Source: Mesodorylaimus sp. YZB2_4
Lineage: Eukaryota; Nematoda; Enoplea; Dorylaimida; Dorylaimidae
Assembly: GCA_030248295.1 (NCBI GenBank)
Contig: JASANH010000965.1
Span: 124,001-188,000, forward strand
Reading direction: 5' to 3'
Length of the DNA: 64,000 nt
Part shown: in pieces, positions 1 to 22,000 of the stretch
Layout of the letters: each line of letters opens with the position of its first letter
Numbering within the stretch: position 1 is the first letter of the stretch
The notes under the pieces: generated by a model
Told to the model about the DNA's origin: nothing
The model's input: the letters and a program-made list of their open reading frames with translations, nothing else
The model's database searches: none
Position numbers and translations under genes: made by a program

Positions 1-82
1 TGGAACATTCAGTCCTGCATTGAACCCTGTGACTGACTAAGGCCCCCTGCTATGGTGACTGAGCACCCTTGTGCCTTTGCAG

Positions 83-856
83 ACGGCGAGTCCGAGTACA
101 GTCTTTTCGTGAATAACTGCGAGGCCTTGGACGAAGGGCAAAGTGTGCTGCTAGTCGACGATGCAGGGTAAGATCAGTCTCGTGCGTGGCTTGACTGATC
201 AGACAAGATGATATACAATCAATTCTGACGCATCTTCTTCCACCCTTCTGACAGGTGCCCAACTGACACCACACTCTTCGAAGCCTTCCATCCAATCCAA
301 GGTGGCAACTACAAGGTCCTGCGGGCAGCTTTTCAAGGCTTTCGATTCCAAACAAAGCGACGAGTCAATATTAATTGCAATGTCAACTTTTGTTTTCGAT
401 TCTGTCAACCAGTAAGCCCCATCTGCCTGACCACAACCGAACTTTAACTGTGCAACCTAAACATTTCAGGCCCTTTGCACTGACAAGAATGGCCGTCGGA
501 TAATGTCTCTGGGTCGAAAGCGACGACACATCGGATCGGCAAGTTTTGTCGACTCCTCTGAGAGGGAGAAAGAAATTTTTGGTCGAGTTCGTGTTCAGAG
601 TGGATTCGAAGTGATCGATTCGAGAAATATTCCAGTTTTGTCCAGTGATGATAAGTCGGGGGCAAAACATGAAAGCTTTATGATCTCTGCAAACCTGCAC
701 CATCCCATAGCGCCCTCCACAATGGCGTCTAGTTTGGATGGTCAGTTGGGGATTGGACAAACTGCGCAGTGGTCTATTTGTGTTTTAGTAGTAGTGGCAA
801 TTGTGGGGGTGGCACTCTCCTTGTATTGTGCGAGGAAACGGAGTAAGACTAGATGA
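83..856 (+). CDS. ZP-domain membrane protein, C-terminal part (5' end outside window)
   Basis: Three exons are visible: 83-167, 255-411 and 470-856, joined in phase. They encode the C-terminal half of a zona pellucida domain: a Cys near a Gly-Cys-Pro-Thr-Asp motif, an aromatic stretch (FQGFRF), then an Asn-Cys-x-Val-x-Phe-Cys segment and further Cys residues spaced as in ZP-C. A basic GRKRR stretch about 15 residues later looks like the usual consensus furin site, where ZP proteins are cut before polymerising. A hydrophobic stretch near codons 90-110 of the last exon (QWSICVLVVVAIVG) is the transmembrane segment, followed by a short basic tail and the stop. In ecdysozoans such proteins (cuticlins, dusky/miniature type) build apical extracellular matrix or cuticle. 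The 5' exons and signal peptide lie to the left of the window, so the subfamily cannot be fixed. Confidence 0.82.
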
Positions 857-1408
857 GTGTGAAGCATACAGATGTGTGGCCTATGTTATAACACGTGATA
901 CTGTATCAGTCAGTTATTGTGATATTTGCAGTTGTGAATCAACATGAGAAAGATCGTATGATGGTCTTGCGGTGGAACCCAAGTCATAAAACCTTTTTCC
1001 TTCCACCCCTCCGTCAGGTGGCCAACTGACACCAGTCTTCAATGCCTTCTATCCAGTTAAAGATGTTCCGTCCGTCATTATAATATGTGCATCAGAGAAA
1101 GATGAAGCGTAGCGCAAGCGGCATGAAAACTACTGAAAACTCTTTCACATGCAACTTCCAATTCAAACTTCCCGCGCTTTTTGTAAAAATAGAGCACTTT
1201 ATGACAATTCATATCGGCATCAACTCCTCGAGGCTGTTTAGTGTGCGTTACAGCTACGAGCCAGCCGGCTGGTGCCAGCGCTCGCGGTGTGGGCTGCTAC
1301 TTTGTCTTTTGCTTTGGCCGTCTGAGATTTTTTCAATACGTAGTACCTAAACAAACATGAACTTTCGGAGTTTTTAATTTATTATTGACTTTTTATTGTG
1401 TATAAAAT
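857..1408. other. Intergenic spacer between ZP gene and CTTNBP2-type gene
   Basis: Apart from the exon remnant at 999-1065 I see no coding signal. The last 100 bases are AT-rich and probably hold the 5' untranslated region of the next gene. No clear TATA box was identified. Confidence 0.5.
999..1065 (+). pseudogene. Degenerate copy of the ZP gene's second exon start
   Basis: This stretch resembles 235-300, the end of the second ZP intron and the start of the next exon. It keeps the pyrimidine tract, the CAG acceptor and the words for Pro-Thr-Asp-Thr (as 'caactgacacc') followed by 'ttc-aatgccttctatcca'. The copy then loses similarity and its frame is not kept. It looks like a partial tandem duplication of the exon lying about 140 bp after the gene's stop codon. 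Confidence 0.6.
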
Positions 1409-4400
1409 ATGGAGTCGGGTTCGGATCCTGAATCCGTCGCAGCCAATGTGTCTTTCGTTGCGAGCGTATCAAGCAATGCGGACGATGGAAATGAGAATAA
1501 TCGTATCACGGTGACACTAATTAATAATCAAAAGCCACCCATGCCGATGGATTGTGATACACTCAAGGTAAGCGGTGCAAAAAATCTCTTATGTAGGCAT
1601 AATAGCCTGTAGGCTGTACTGTACCCTTGCATACGTAGTCTAAACATGTAGGCCTAACGAAAGCCACATGGGTTTAGGCCTTCGTACGAAGGACAGGAAG
1701 ACTGCTTGTTGTCTTACCTACTGTAGTCTCCCTATAGGCTATTTCTTCAAATCGTGTAACATGTCTATTTTGAAACATGTATATTATATTCATTGTCAGC
1801 CAAGTTCTTTTGTTTAATGACCACAACAACCGTTAGACCCGTGTAGGCGGAAGTAGGCGCATATTACATTGTAGTATAGGAAGTTTTTGTTCTAGCGCCA
1901 TGTTGTCACTCCTCCTCGCGTGGATTTGAGCCGCTCGGATCTCATTCGATTACTAAGTTATTTGGAAGGCGAATTGCAGGCTCGCGATATTGTTATTGCC
2001 ACGTTGAAAGCGGAGAAGGCCAAACAAATGCTGTATCAAGCGAAATATGGACGTTTAGGCTTGAACGATCCTTTCGCTGCCTTACAACGTGACTCGGAAA
2101 CATGTGGTTCGAACGACGATTTTGACGAGGCATCGGTCGGTCGCTTATATGAATCTCAATTAGCCCACTTAGAACGACTAATCGCTGTTCAGCGACGGGC
2201 TCATCAGCGAGCAAAACAGGTAAAGTTGTGGAGTAGATGATTGGTAGGTTGGCTGGATGGATTCACATATTAGGAGAGAGGGAACCTAGTAACCTGGGTC
2301 TGGTACCTTTCTCCCTTTTGTTATTGTTGTCCTCAAATGTGCGATTCTGGAAGGGAAACATAATAAAATGACGACTTCAACTTTGTCGACGGCGCCTTGG
2401 AAACCAGTTTTGAGGGACGCAAATGAGACAAGGTCTATTGTGTTGTCCAAGTGGGACTTAAGCGAATCCAGTCTATGTACATACACCGGGCTACTATTCA
2501 TACATTGGCTGCGGGTCTGGTTTTGTCATTTTGTTTGTGTTTGACCTAAGTTTCTTGAATCTATTCTGTATAGTATATTTTTAATGTGTCTATTAACCGA
2601 AGCAATAATGTAATTTTTTGTTGTTGTAGGTACTCTCAGCTGCCGAGCGTCGTCATGCTCGCAGTGTACGTGAATTAGAACAAGAGCGGAAACGTCGAGC
2701 GCACGATGCTGCACAAGGAGACGACGTGTGCATGATGCTAGAGAAAGAACGAGAGCGCTTGAAACAAGAGGTAACAAGCGGTATTTTTTTGGGTGGGAAT
2801 AAAGGGGCCGGGTATCGCATTACTTGCTATGCTAAATAGTAATTGGAGGGGTCGTCTTCTCTGGAATGCATTCATGTTCGAACGAAGCAGCTGTGGGTTT
2901 ACGTTTGAATGGGAAGGATGGGCGAGGAGAGAATCTGAAACAGTGGGTCGTTTATAATGACTGGTGGATGTGGTTTCGCAAATCGCTGCGACACATAATG
3001 CGAAGAAGGCGGTAGTAAAATTCGGCACATTGAGTCATTTGGTGCGGGAAATGTTAGAATTAAACGGGGTAGCGTGCGCGAACTTTTGGTGTTCGTAAAC
3101 TTGTATTGTGAGAATGATGAACGGAGCTGGTACCTCGCTCAGGGCTCTTGCCAGCTAGCGGTTAGCTCGCTGCCTGACAACAGCAGGCGTTCACTAACTT
3201 TTATATCGATTTGTCTTCCACCCATCCTCTATTTTTTCCGCCCTAGTTGCTATCCATCCTTTATTTGATTTGTTTTGTTTTTGTAGTTGGAAAATCAAAA
3301 AGCCGATCAAGCAAAAGTGGAACAAGATCTTGAAAAAACTCGGCAAGCAATGATGGATGGTAAAGAACGGCATAAGCAAATCGTCATGTATTTATTACAA
3401 GAACGGCGACAGTTGCTAGTTCGATTGATGGAGGAACGACAAAAAGCCATGAAAGCTCAACAACAGACACCACAAACGACCGATTCGAGCGGTGCAGAGG
3501 AAAGTAGCGCGGTGGCGAGAAAACCAAACAGCGAAAAAACTGGAGAAGAGCTGGTGAAGGAACTGGAAATAGTTCGAAAACAACTGGAAGAGGAGAAAAA
3601 AGAGACGTCGAATCTTAAAGAAATCGTGAAAGCTCAAGAAGAGGATCTTAATCTGATTCGTCAAATGATTCTAGCCAAGTCGCGCCAAGCCGCTTCCCAG
3701 CAACAATCGCCAACAACTGGTGCGGTAAAATTGCCTGGGCAAGGGAAAAGTCCGAAATCGGAGAACCCGAGCGGGAGTTCGGGGCAAGTATTGAATGCGA
3801 CGACGCCAACGTCCCCGTCTAGTGCACCCGATGGTAGGTACCAAGTGCCGTCGAGACCCGCCAATGCTCAACAACAACCTGGTCAGCGACCGAGTCAGCA
3901 CCAGCATTACGCTTCGAGCGAAGTTGGAGCGCCGCCTCCGCCTTTGCAATCTCAACAACCAATCCGACTTCTGACAAATCCGGCCTATCAAGCACAGCCT
4001 CAGCAGGCCTATTATCAGGGCGGGGGACCGATGACGAATAAACAAGCATCGACCGTTGCTGCTGCAGCGCCCCGTGTTCGTCCAGTCCCGCCGCCAGCAC
4101 CTCCGTCGAATCCAGCTGCCCGCGCTAGTCCTATGAATGAACGAGTCGATCCATCAAGTGGTAAGCCATTTGTTTGCGCTTATTAGGCCTGGGAGGGAGT
4201 GAATTGGCGCGAGCTATTGATCACATACGTCCGATCGAGCGTGATCAGTTAATGCCTGTCCGCTTAGACGGAGGTGGAGAAATGCAGGCGGGAGGCTAGT
4301 CTGTAGATTGTAGCTGATGACACCAGGGTAGGAGGAGGGGTGCAGAGACAGAGGTGGCTGACATATTTGCATAACGTTCAAATTTTTGCCCGTTCTAGCT

Positions 4401-6084
4401 TCGTCTGCATCGACGTACGCAGCGCCGCGTGTTATTCCCATTCAGTATATTGGGCCAACTCCGAACACTTCGGCCGCGACATCCGTGGTTAGCAGTCATC
4501 AGCAGCAGCCTCAGTACGCTACCGTGTCTGCTGGTGGATTACGACGACCTGGGACTGGGACTGTTTCGTCGCCGTCTCCTCCGACCAGTCAAAGCAGTAT
4601 GGTATCCGCGGCGAGACATTACGTGTCGAATGTTGTTGCGGCTGTCACCAATGTCGCCACGCATAATCCGCTATTAGCTGGTGGAGCGCGACGTGCTCAA
4701 ACGATGGCTGCGGCGCCGTCGACAGGTGGCAATAATAGTCCATTGAGAGAACAGTGGTCTTACGCTGCTCAAGCCACGGCCACCACGACGACCGCGTCGA
4801 ACGATGGCGGAGTGTATCGAGCACAAGCACCCCAGTCCTATTCCTCAATCAATGCTCACCGAGCTGGCGTAGCGGCCTCGGTGTACAGTGTTGCGCAACA
4901 GCAGCCTCACAATCAGTCTCATCAACAACAGCCTGCCGGTTCTGTGGCGAGAAAAGGAAATGCGCCTGCGAGAACGTCTTCTGCCACTGCTGGTCAACAG
5001 CAGGTGAGTGATGATGGGATTAGATCGGACGCGCCTTTCGTGGTAGAAGCGGGGCAGCGTGAAGAAGTTGTAGAACCAGAGATAGCCCAGCTGCAAGATG
5101 TTATAAATTCGATGGCGGGGGCACCGACGCTCAATATGCCCCCGCCCTACCATGCTGGGAATCATGGTGGTTTGGGGGCGAATCGTATGGGCAGTAAGTC
5201 AGGCACGGCAGAGTTGGCTGACCGATAACCCGAATGCTGCATGAGGTTCCAAGCCAGTTGGATTGACACTAACCTTCGATTAGACGTGCGACCGCTAAGT
5301 GGGCGGGACTCGCGGTGCCATGATTAATGAGCTTGGTTGGGCTTATTAGACTCGTGTAGGTTATGACAGACGTGTAACTTTGGTTTATGCATGAGCCACC
5401 TGCTCGTGTTTGTGAGTATGGCGAATGGGAGGTCTGTTATGACTGCTCTTATGTTTACACGTTGTACAGTGGGCCAGGGCATTGAGGAGTTGTGCTATTT
5501 CAGATGATTCACATGGTGTAAAAAGTCAAACTGTGCGTCGTCCTCCATCGTTATCAAGCCAGCAGCAACAAATTGTCTCAACGTCGCCCATGGTCGTGAA
5601 TGGGGGAGCGCGGACAACACTGGTTAGAAATCGTGCCCCGTCCCCTGTGTCCAATATTGTGGTGCAACAACGATCGCCCGCCGCCAATGGAATGGTGATC
5701 CAGAGTAGTGTGGCCATTACTGGTCCAGTTGGAACGAAGAGAACACCGACGCCTGCGCCATCCAATCGCACGCCATTGCCGCCATCGATAAATGGTAGTC
5801 CCTCGCCAGCGGTGACGAAAACATCGGCTTTGGGGTCTTCGCCAACCACGTCCATGAACGATTGTAATCCGCCTGCAACGGGTGATGCCAACGAGCGTCA
5901 ATCGTCACCAGGTTTGGTCAGTGCGCAAGGTACGTTGGGAAGGAGGGTGAAGACGGTGGGCGGGGTCGGCGGTTTGGCAAATAAGATCCAACGACGCGTA
6001 GTGGGCGGAATTGTGGGACAGGCTGGCCCGCGGCAGAGGCAAGGCGATGGCAAAGAGCAGAATATCCGATCGACTCAGGTGTAA
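1409..6084 (+). CDS. CTTNBP2NL: Cortactin-binding protein 2 N-terminal domain protein (CTTNBP2NL-like)
   Basis: Six exons fit in phase: 1409-1567, 1896-2219, 2630-2770, 3287-4160, 4399-5193 and 5504-6084, giving about 950 residues. Exons 2-4 carry the CortBP2 N-terminal domain. The signature is Ser-Lys/Arg-Ser-Asp/Glu-Leu, then LLSYLEGELQARD and KYGRLGLNDPFAALQRD, closely like vertebrate CTTNBP2/CTTNBP2NL. A long Glu/Lys/Gln coiled coil follows. The rest is low-complexity Pro/Ser/Gln/Ala-rich sequence. I see no ankyrin repeats, so the domain layout is that of CTTNBP2NL and fly Nausicaa rather than of vertebrate CTTNBP2. In this family the coiled coil binds cortactin and striatin/PP2A (STRIPAK) at actin-rich structures. 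The start is the first ATG, with an open 53-codon exon 1 that is not conserved. The exact 3' end is less sure, because a GTACG at 5931 could be a donor. Confidence 0.85.
5250..5345 (+). repeat. Diverged direct repeat, copy 1 (inside CTTNBP2-type intron 5)
   Basis: This segment lines up, with substitutions and small gaps, with 6462-6556. Shared blocks are 'gttggattga', 'taagtgg..gggactcgc' and 'atgagcttggttgg'. One copy is in the intron before the last CTTNBP2-type exon and the other in the following spacer, so the pair brackets that exon. Confidence 0.55.
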
Positions 6085-6837
6085 GCATAAGAATTGGTAT
6101 TGGAAGTTGAGATGTCTTCGGAAGATAGCCCTATTGCGTGGTGTTAAGTTATTTTGGTCGAGAGCATATTTATGGCAGCTTTTACTGAGAGTATCTATGT
6201 CTGTTATGTAGCATTGTGGTCTGATTTTATGCTGGATGATGGTTTATGCTTTTATCGATCTGTGGTGTTCGTCTAGTTGACTTCATGCTGAAAGCTGGCG
6301 AATTGATATTTATGTTCATTCCAGTTTACAGTTATGTATGCAATAGTTTTGTATGCTAGGTATGGCGATTTTAAATGTACTTGCTTGAGGTGCCCAACGA
6401 AAGTATACAGTATTGCGTGGGAAGTGAGTGACAAGGGGGCGGTAGACTTGTCACTCAAACAAACGAGCCATGGGTTGGATTGAAACTATACCGTCCATGA
6501 TGCGCACGATCGGTAAGTGGATGGGACTCGCAGTGCGATATGAGCTTGGTTGGACGGTGCCTTTCATATGGCACACTGGTGCGGCAAAAATAAGGTTAGG
6601 CCTCGTGGTGTGCTCTAGCAGTGTGAAGAGTTTAAATTGCCGCCATTTTTTCTTTACTTGCTATTCAAGCAACATTAACGTAACAGTGTTGTGCCACGTG
6701 TGCGCTCGTGATGGGATTTCATTTCATTTCTTCACATTTATTTCGTAATTTTGTAAGATTTATGACCATTTTAGGAAATTGGTAAAGAATATTTTGAAGT
6801 GATATTGATAATGGATTCGTTCTGTGAATAAAGAATA
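6085..6837. other. Spacer before ARFGEF
   Basis: It holds the 3' untranslated region of the CTTNBP2-type gene, the repeat copy at 6462-6556 and the ARFGEF 5' region. The final 60 bases are AT-rich. An AATAAA at about 6827 lies directly before the ARFGEF start codon. Nothing else was recognised. Confidence 0.5.
6462..6556 (+). repeat. Diverged direct repeat, copy 2
   Basis: Partner of 5250-5345. It lies in the spacer between the CTTNBP2-type gene and ARFGEF. No target-site duplication or coding capacity was recognised. Confidence 0.55.
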
Positions 6838-15437
<8,600 letters not shown>

Positions 15438-16028
15438 GATTGAGGTGCATGCACTGTAGCGAGTAGGGACTGTATAGAGTTGACGCTGTGCGTTGTGCCC
15501 GGTAGGGTCCACATAAGATGCAAGAGTGGGAGCGAGGTGACTCGACCTTACTCGGGCCTGGGCCAAGGCGGAATTTATATTTTGTTGTTAAGGGCAAGAT
15601 AAATTTATTGTGACTAGGACTTGCTGTCTTGTAAGTTGGTCCTGTTTCGTTGTGGCTTTGGTCGGCGATTGCTTCTGTGATAGATAGTTGTTATTTTGGG
15701 ATAAGTGGAAATGTCTCAAGTATTTGAGTGGTGAATACAGCATAGGGTGTATTTATTTTGAGTAACTACTCAATAAGACTTGTATAGTACTGAGAAAATG
15801 TAGCGATTACAGTACAGTATGCCGGGGTACTTGCAAATCGATACAGTGAAAGTGGTTCTCAATATTTTGAATTTGGCGCTCTATTGTGGGGATGTGCGAC
15901 TGCTTATGACAAACCGGTTTAAGCGGCACGTATGTAAATTTCTTAAAACAGTAGAAAGAACCGGAAATTGGATTTTAATTGGGTATTTTGTAATTGAATT
16001 GAGTAAATTAGCGTTTAAAATCGTGAAA
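15438..16028. other. Spacer between ARFGEF stop and SFT2 gene start
   Basis: About 590 bp with the ARFGEF 3' untranslated region and the upstream region of the SFT2 gene. An open frame from 15819 runs in frame into the SFT2 start, but it has no family similarity and I treat it as untranslated. No TATA box or polyadenylation signal is convincing. Confidence 0.45.
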
Positions 16029-19000
16029 ATGGCTGCTAATAATGCCCTGCAAGATTTTGTCAAGCAGCAGAAAACAAAAGGTTCGTCGTCCTTTTACAGT
16101 GGATTCGCAGGTTTAATGAACGGTGGCAATGGATTAGTGAACGATTTGAAAGGAAAATTATCGTCAAGTTCTCTGACCACGGCGATTCCTTTTTACGCCA
16201 AGAATCAAACTACTGCGGGCGGTACGGATAATGAAAAGAATGATGGGACGACGACGGCAAATGGTTCGGCAACCAAAGGCGGCGGGTGGATGTCCATGGG
16301 AAAGAATGAAAGTGTTTTTGGCTTGGTAAGGCTGATTTTCTTGTTTCTAGCAATCAAAAGGCCTAACTTTGGACCTATTTTCATATTTCTGCTGTCGCTC
16401 CTCGCCAAGGCTTATACAAGGCTGGAAAAGTCAGGGAGTCTGAGAAGTGGGAAAATCGAGGAAAATGGAAATTTTGGATTCAAAATCAGGGAAATCTGAG
16501 AGGTTGAAATTTCAGGCTCCAAACTTTCGAGCCGCCCGGTTTTTTATAGGTACCTGTAAATCATGCTGGAGGGCAATAAATCAATTGAAGGTAATCGTGG
16601 GGGACAGTTGAAATAATGAGGGAAAAAATCAAATTTTTGCGCGTGAAACCTCAGGGAAGATCATTTTCCGCTCCTTGTATGACCCTGCGCGCAAATAAGA
16701 GGAAAAAACGCGACGGCAGACGGTGGCTTCTGATCAGGTGTAGGTCGATGACGTCGATTAAAAAGTTTTATCCGGTGACCTAATTTTAGACAGATCATAC
16801 ATAAAACTCGTAGGGGCAATTGGGCACTTGTGTAGTTTAGGACTACTCGAGTCCGAAAGAAGAATAGATATATTTTGATAGTAAAATCTGTCATTTCACA
16901 CATGGATTCGTGAGCAAGCTATTGGAAAATATGAACAATGCGAAGGTTCAAACAAAAGGTTCATTCTTATCGATCAAAGATAGGTGTCAGCTGAAGTTTC
17001 ATTCCTCAAGTTATATACCTTGTTCCTGTTAGGCCTAATTACTTTGATGAAAAAACGTGACACTAATCGTAAGACACTGGAAGGCGTGTCACAGGTCTTA
17101 GTCACCAGTAGTTTTGAATTTATGTTCGAATTCTTACCTTAAAACAGCACAAATATAGCCTTGTAATTTCGTAGTTCAAAGTCGTGCACCGACGATGAGC
17201 CTGCACTGAATTCTTGTCGCAGTATTCTTAGAATACAGGTTTAACATTTCACCTGTGCATAACGTGACATATTCCACTGTGATCTGTAATTAGGCAACTG
17301 ACTGGTCCTCACGATCAGTCAGCTTGTTCCGTAGTGCACAATCCGGTCCGATCTTAGGGTAAACGCAAGTTTGGTTCCCAAATTCAATTTGTTTATTGCA
17401 TAAGCATAAACGGTGTGTTTCTGATTTCAGAGCCGATTTCAACGAATTATTGGATTCTTCTTGTGCCTGATCGCTGGCGTATCATGTTTCACCTTGGTAA
17501 TTGAGTTTTTCTTATTTCCTTATGTGTTACAAGGTTATTATTTTTAGGCCTCGTTTTACATTCCCGTTTTAATATTTAAAGCACGAAAATTCGGAGCATT
17601 GTACACACTCGGAAGTTGCTTCTTTTTGTTCAGGTATGTCATGTGGTGTGGTGCATATCGAGCATATGCATATGTTTGTGGTAGACTGGTCTCTGCCATG
17701 TGTGTCTGCCCATCATTTCCATATCTGCAGGTAATACAGTAGTAGATATAGTGTTGAATTTGTGGCCTGTCTGTAACCCTGAGCAATGTGTCAACGTTGT
17801 CAGCAAGTGGTCACACTATTTAGGTCGACAGGCAGACCGTGAAGCCGTTTTACTAGGATTTCTTTTTTGTTTTCCAGCCATGTCTTCGGTTTCTGCTCGT
17901 TGATTTCTGTTTGTTTCATGTCGATGTGAACTTGAAAAATATGAGAGGGAATCGAACCCGCTCCGCTGGGACTACCGGTTTGGCTTACTTGCCTACACTT
18001 GCAGTCGATGAATTATGTGATACATCGTAAGCTCGGGGTGCAATAGGATAATGATGCTAGTAATCTCAGTGGTGCGGGTTCGATTCTCGCTCGGGTCCGT
18101 GTTTTTTTGTGTCTTCAGGCAAAAATCTGAACTATTTCTTCTTTCTAAAAATTGTAAAGTGATCTTTTTTATCTTAGCAGCATTAAAAGAGAAATGTATT
18201 TATATTCATTTTAGCTTCGCCCTATTGTGGGGTCCTTGGAGCTTCATGGGGCATTTATTTTCCAAGCCACGTTTGCCAATGACGCTCAGTTATCTGTTCT
18301 CGTTGACGGCCACATTGTACTGTTCCATTTTGGTAAGTCCTTTGCTTGTTGTGTGTTCTAAGTCTGATGCAATATACCTATGGTAAATGGATAATGAAAT
18401 AAGGTACAAGGGGATAGCAGGCGGTGTTTAAGAATTGAAGACTCTACGAAATTTCGAAGAAAGGGTTTCGCCTTTGAATTTGCTTTAGTGCCCATAAGGC
18501 AATGACGTAAGCGGGTAATGGCTGGGCTAACCAAATAATATGATGGAGAGTGCACGAAGAAGGGTGTCTTCTAAGTTTGGAATAAGCTTATTTCTGCAAG
18601 CCTCCCTTTCTATCACAGACAATCGATACGTGTATCTTATTCTATTGAACATGGGAATGCATAGGGAGACGTGAGTAGATTGAGCGATGGTTAGGAATGT
18701 GGATATGGTAGTGGGGGGGGGGGGTGATAGACTCTGGAGGACTGTGGTCTTCTTGATGATGATGAAAGCTAGTAATGGGATGTTTCTGATTGTGCACCAT
18801 TGGGATTAGTGGGTGGCGAGGAGTCATTTCGATTTTGGTTGCATGTTTAGTAGAAAGAGTAGACAGGAAACGAGCTTGTACATCATTGGAATTCGAAATA
18901 GATGTTTTCCAATGATGACCACATTTCCCGATCGTGCTTAGCCTGGTAGAGAGAGTTTGAAATTGGATTAAGCGTCTTAGATGGGTTTCGAGTGCTCGAT

Positions 19001-22000
19001 TTGGTGCAACAAAACGCCTACGTAGAAAAAGGTGCAACATGAATTTTTATGAATATGGAGGCAATGAGCGGAAAAAAAGTTGAACAAAAGTTCGGAAGCG
19101 AAAGAAAAAGTGTTCAGCGCGTAGATACAATAAAAAACTTTCATCAATAGCAGAATCACATTTTACACGCCCGTATATTTATGACCACAGGTTTGATGAA
19201 AATAGAAACGGCTAGGGCGTAGGCCTTAGCGTTATGAGAGCCCGTATGATCGGGTGGAAACACATCCCGATTTTAAGCTGTAGGCAATAGGGCGTAGCGC
19301 ACGTACAATACACAGTATACAGTGGGATATATGGACGAAAGCGGAACACGCGTACCCTCGATTTAGTGAGTGTGTTTGAGAGAATTTAGAGTTGGGAGTT
19401 GGAGGAAAAGGTCACTTTTGTGTCATCATTTTGACGAATTCCTCGTAGTCGATTTCGCCATTACCATCAATATCCACCTCGCGAATTATCTCGTCGACTT
19501 CTTCGTCGGTGAATTGTTCGCCCATATGAGTCATGAAATAACGAAATTCTTGGGCCGTTATAACACCATTACCATCACGATCAAATACGCGGAATGCTTC
19601 TCGGATCATTTCCGAATCGTTCTCTTTATTCATTCGTTTCATCATTTGACAAAATTCGACGAATTCTATTGTCCCACTGCCATCGATATCGACCTCGTTG
19701 ATCATGTCGAGTAATTCTTGTTCAGTAGGATTTTGACCCAGTGATCGCATGGCTATGCCCAATTCTTTGGTGGTGATCGTACCGTTACCATCCTGAAAAG
19801 GAAACGGTGGTATTGATCGTTATCGATTTCCGATATTGATCAGTAATCAGAAATGTTTGATATGAGATTTATTGAAGTGGGAAGTAGGCTTGGCTGATGT
19901 TAGTTCGGAAAAATCCTCAGTATTCGTAACGCTTGCTTTTCATTTATGGAGCCAGGCGGGGATATGTTTGTGTTGTGTGGATTAATTTGTGGTTGGTGAC
20001 CCGCGAGGGCAATAAGCAGCGGAATGTTTGGCTCGAGTTCAAATAAAATAAGCTTACCTTATCGAATAATCGGAACGCTTCTCGATATTCTTCCAATTCG
20101 TCTTCAGTTATATTTTCTAATTCGGGAGGAATACTTTGTTTTCTGAATCGATGCATGTCGACTGGCTGATCGTCGATGGAGAATTTTTGAGATGGATTGC
20201 GAGTGATGGCTTTATGAAGCCTGAGGAGTAGAAAATAGGAATTCTTTTGCTCTTTCACCAAATGGCAGGACTGAAATAGCTGAAAAACCGAGATGCGGGA
20301 TTAGAGATGTATAAAAAGGGATAAAAGACTATGCATTAGGTAATGGTTGGTTAAGGTCGATGAGTCGGGGAAGAAGCGAAGATTTTTGTGTCTTTACGAA
20401 CGGCATTGAAAGGACGAATATTCCCTTGACGACGAAGGGTAATGATAATTATCAAGCGAGTCTCTCGATGAGATCTCGAGGCTTTGCATCAAATATTTCA
20501 CGCGTGACGGAGTGAGAAAGTTGATGCGCGCTCATATATTATAGAGAATAGGAGGCAGAGCGTATCCTCTTTCTACGAAGGCCAAAGACTGACTTTGTCT
20601 ACTGTAGTGCCTTATTGAACAGGAAGTTGGCCGAGCTAACTAACAAGCACTGGGTTATGTGGAGCATGGTTAAAAATCGTGACGCGCACGAGTGGTGCCG
20701 AAATGGGCGTTCTAATGTTGTTTTCACTGCGAAGTGAATATAAAGAAGCAAAGCCGGGCTGGGCAAGCATGTTTTAAAAGGTCAAAGCTAGTTGGCAAAA
20801 ATAACCGAGCCCTCTAATAGGCTTGATAATTGGGAACTATTGTGAGCAGGGTGGGTCGTATTGGGTGCAATGAAAGAGGGGAAAGTAATGCGTCTTCGTC
20901 GGGGAAATACAAAAGAGGGAATGAAGACGTAAGATGGAAGGAGATTAGATGAGAGCAATGAGAATAGGTGAGGACGAATGAGCGGCCGGTTGGAATTTGG
21001 AATAGGGCGATTATGGAAAAGACGTTGATGCGGGTCAGAGAAGGCTGGCAGTAGGGAATAGGTAATGGTAATATTTCGCATGGCGTCACCTGGTTCGAGC
21101 CGAGAGGTCGAGATGAGCAATGATCCTGTCTAGTCTTATCGTTGAGTAGAAATGTCGAGAAAAGCTTAGCTGGAAGCTGAAAAGAACGGTTTTAGCTGAA
21201 TAAACTTTTGGTATGTATTTGGAGCATGAGATGAAAGAAATATATAATAGACGTAGCTTTTGAATAAGACTGTTGGATATTAGGGGGCGAAAAAGGATGG
21301 GAAGAAAAGGGGATAGGATAGTGTGTGAGCAGGAGTAGGATGGGTAGTCGAGATGAAGAGCAGTCAGGCCCGACGGTCGAGTTGAGTAAATTCCGTCGGT
21401 GGGTAGTTGACGAAGAGGTCTATGATAAACTAATAAAATCAGCTGGACGAAAGGCGCGACTAGATGAAGGAAGAGGATTGGCTCGGTCTGGCGCATATAT
21501 AAGCGAGAGTGTGGGACAACAGCTTGTACGTACAAGGAGCTAAGGGAATCGTAGTCTGTGATGGGGACTTGAATTGGCGCACGGGGCAATAGCCTTTGCC
21601 CGTCGGGAGGCAAAAAAGGTAGAAATAGGATTGGCTAGAAAATTGTAGGGAACCAGCGGTGAGTTGTGTATCGTGAAAATGGCTGTTCCCAACTAGCAGT
21701 CTAATTGAAGGGGTACAAGTTATTTGGAGTGTCGGTCGAAGGGGAGGTGAAATGACGGGGGCGGATATTGTGGCTTGGTATCCAGGTGATAAGACGCTTG
21801 AATCACAAATAATGGACTCGGCATTGCGGAAATTGGGGTCGGCAAAAAATGCTTACGGGCGTTGGCGCGTCGAATGAAGAATGCCCGCGGGCGGTATTTC
21901 GAACGTGTCATCTGGGAGGGGATGGAAGTAGAAGTGAGAAGAGATGATAGGAATAGAACGTGGTGGCATCGGGGTCGGTGGGACGTGCGGTGGCTTATGT

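Noticed and set aside
15819-16028. Upstream in-frame ATG extending the SFT2 protein by 70 residues
   Set aside because: The added part has no family similarity, and the downstream ATG has the better context and the usual start of the Ser/Gly-rich arm.
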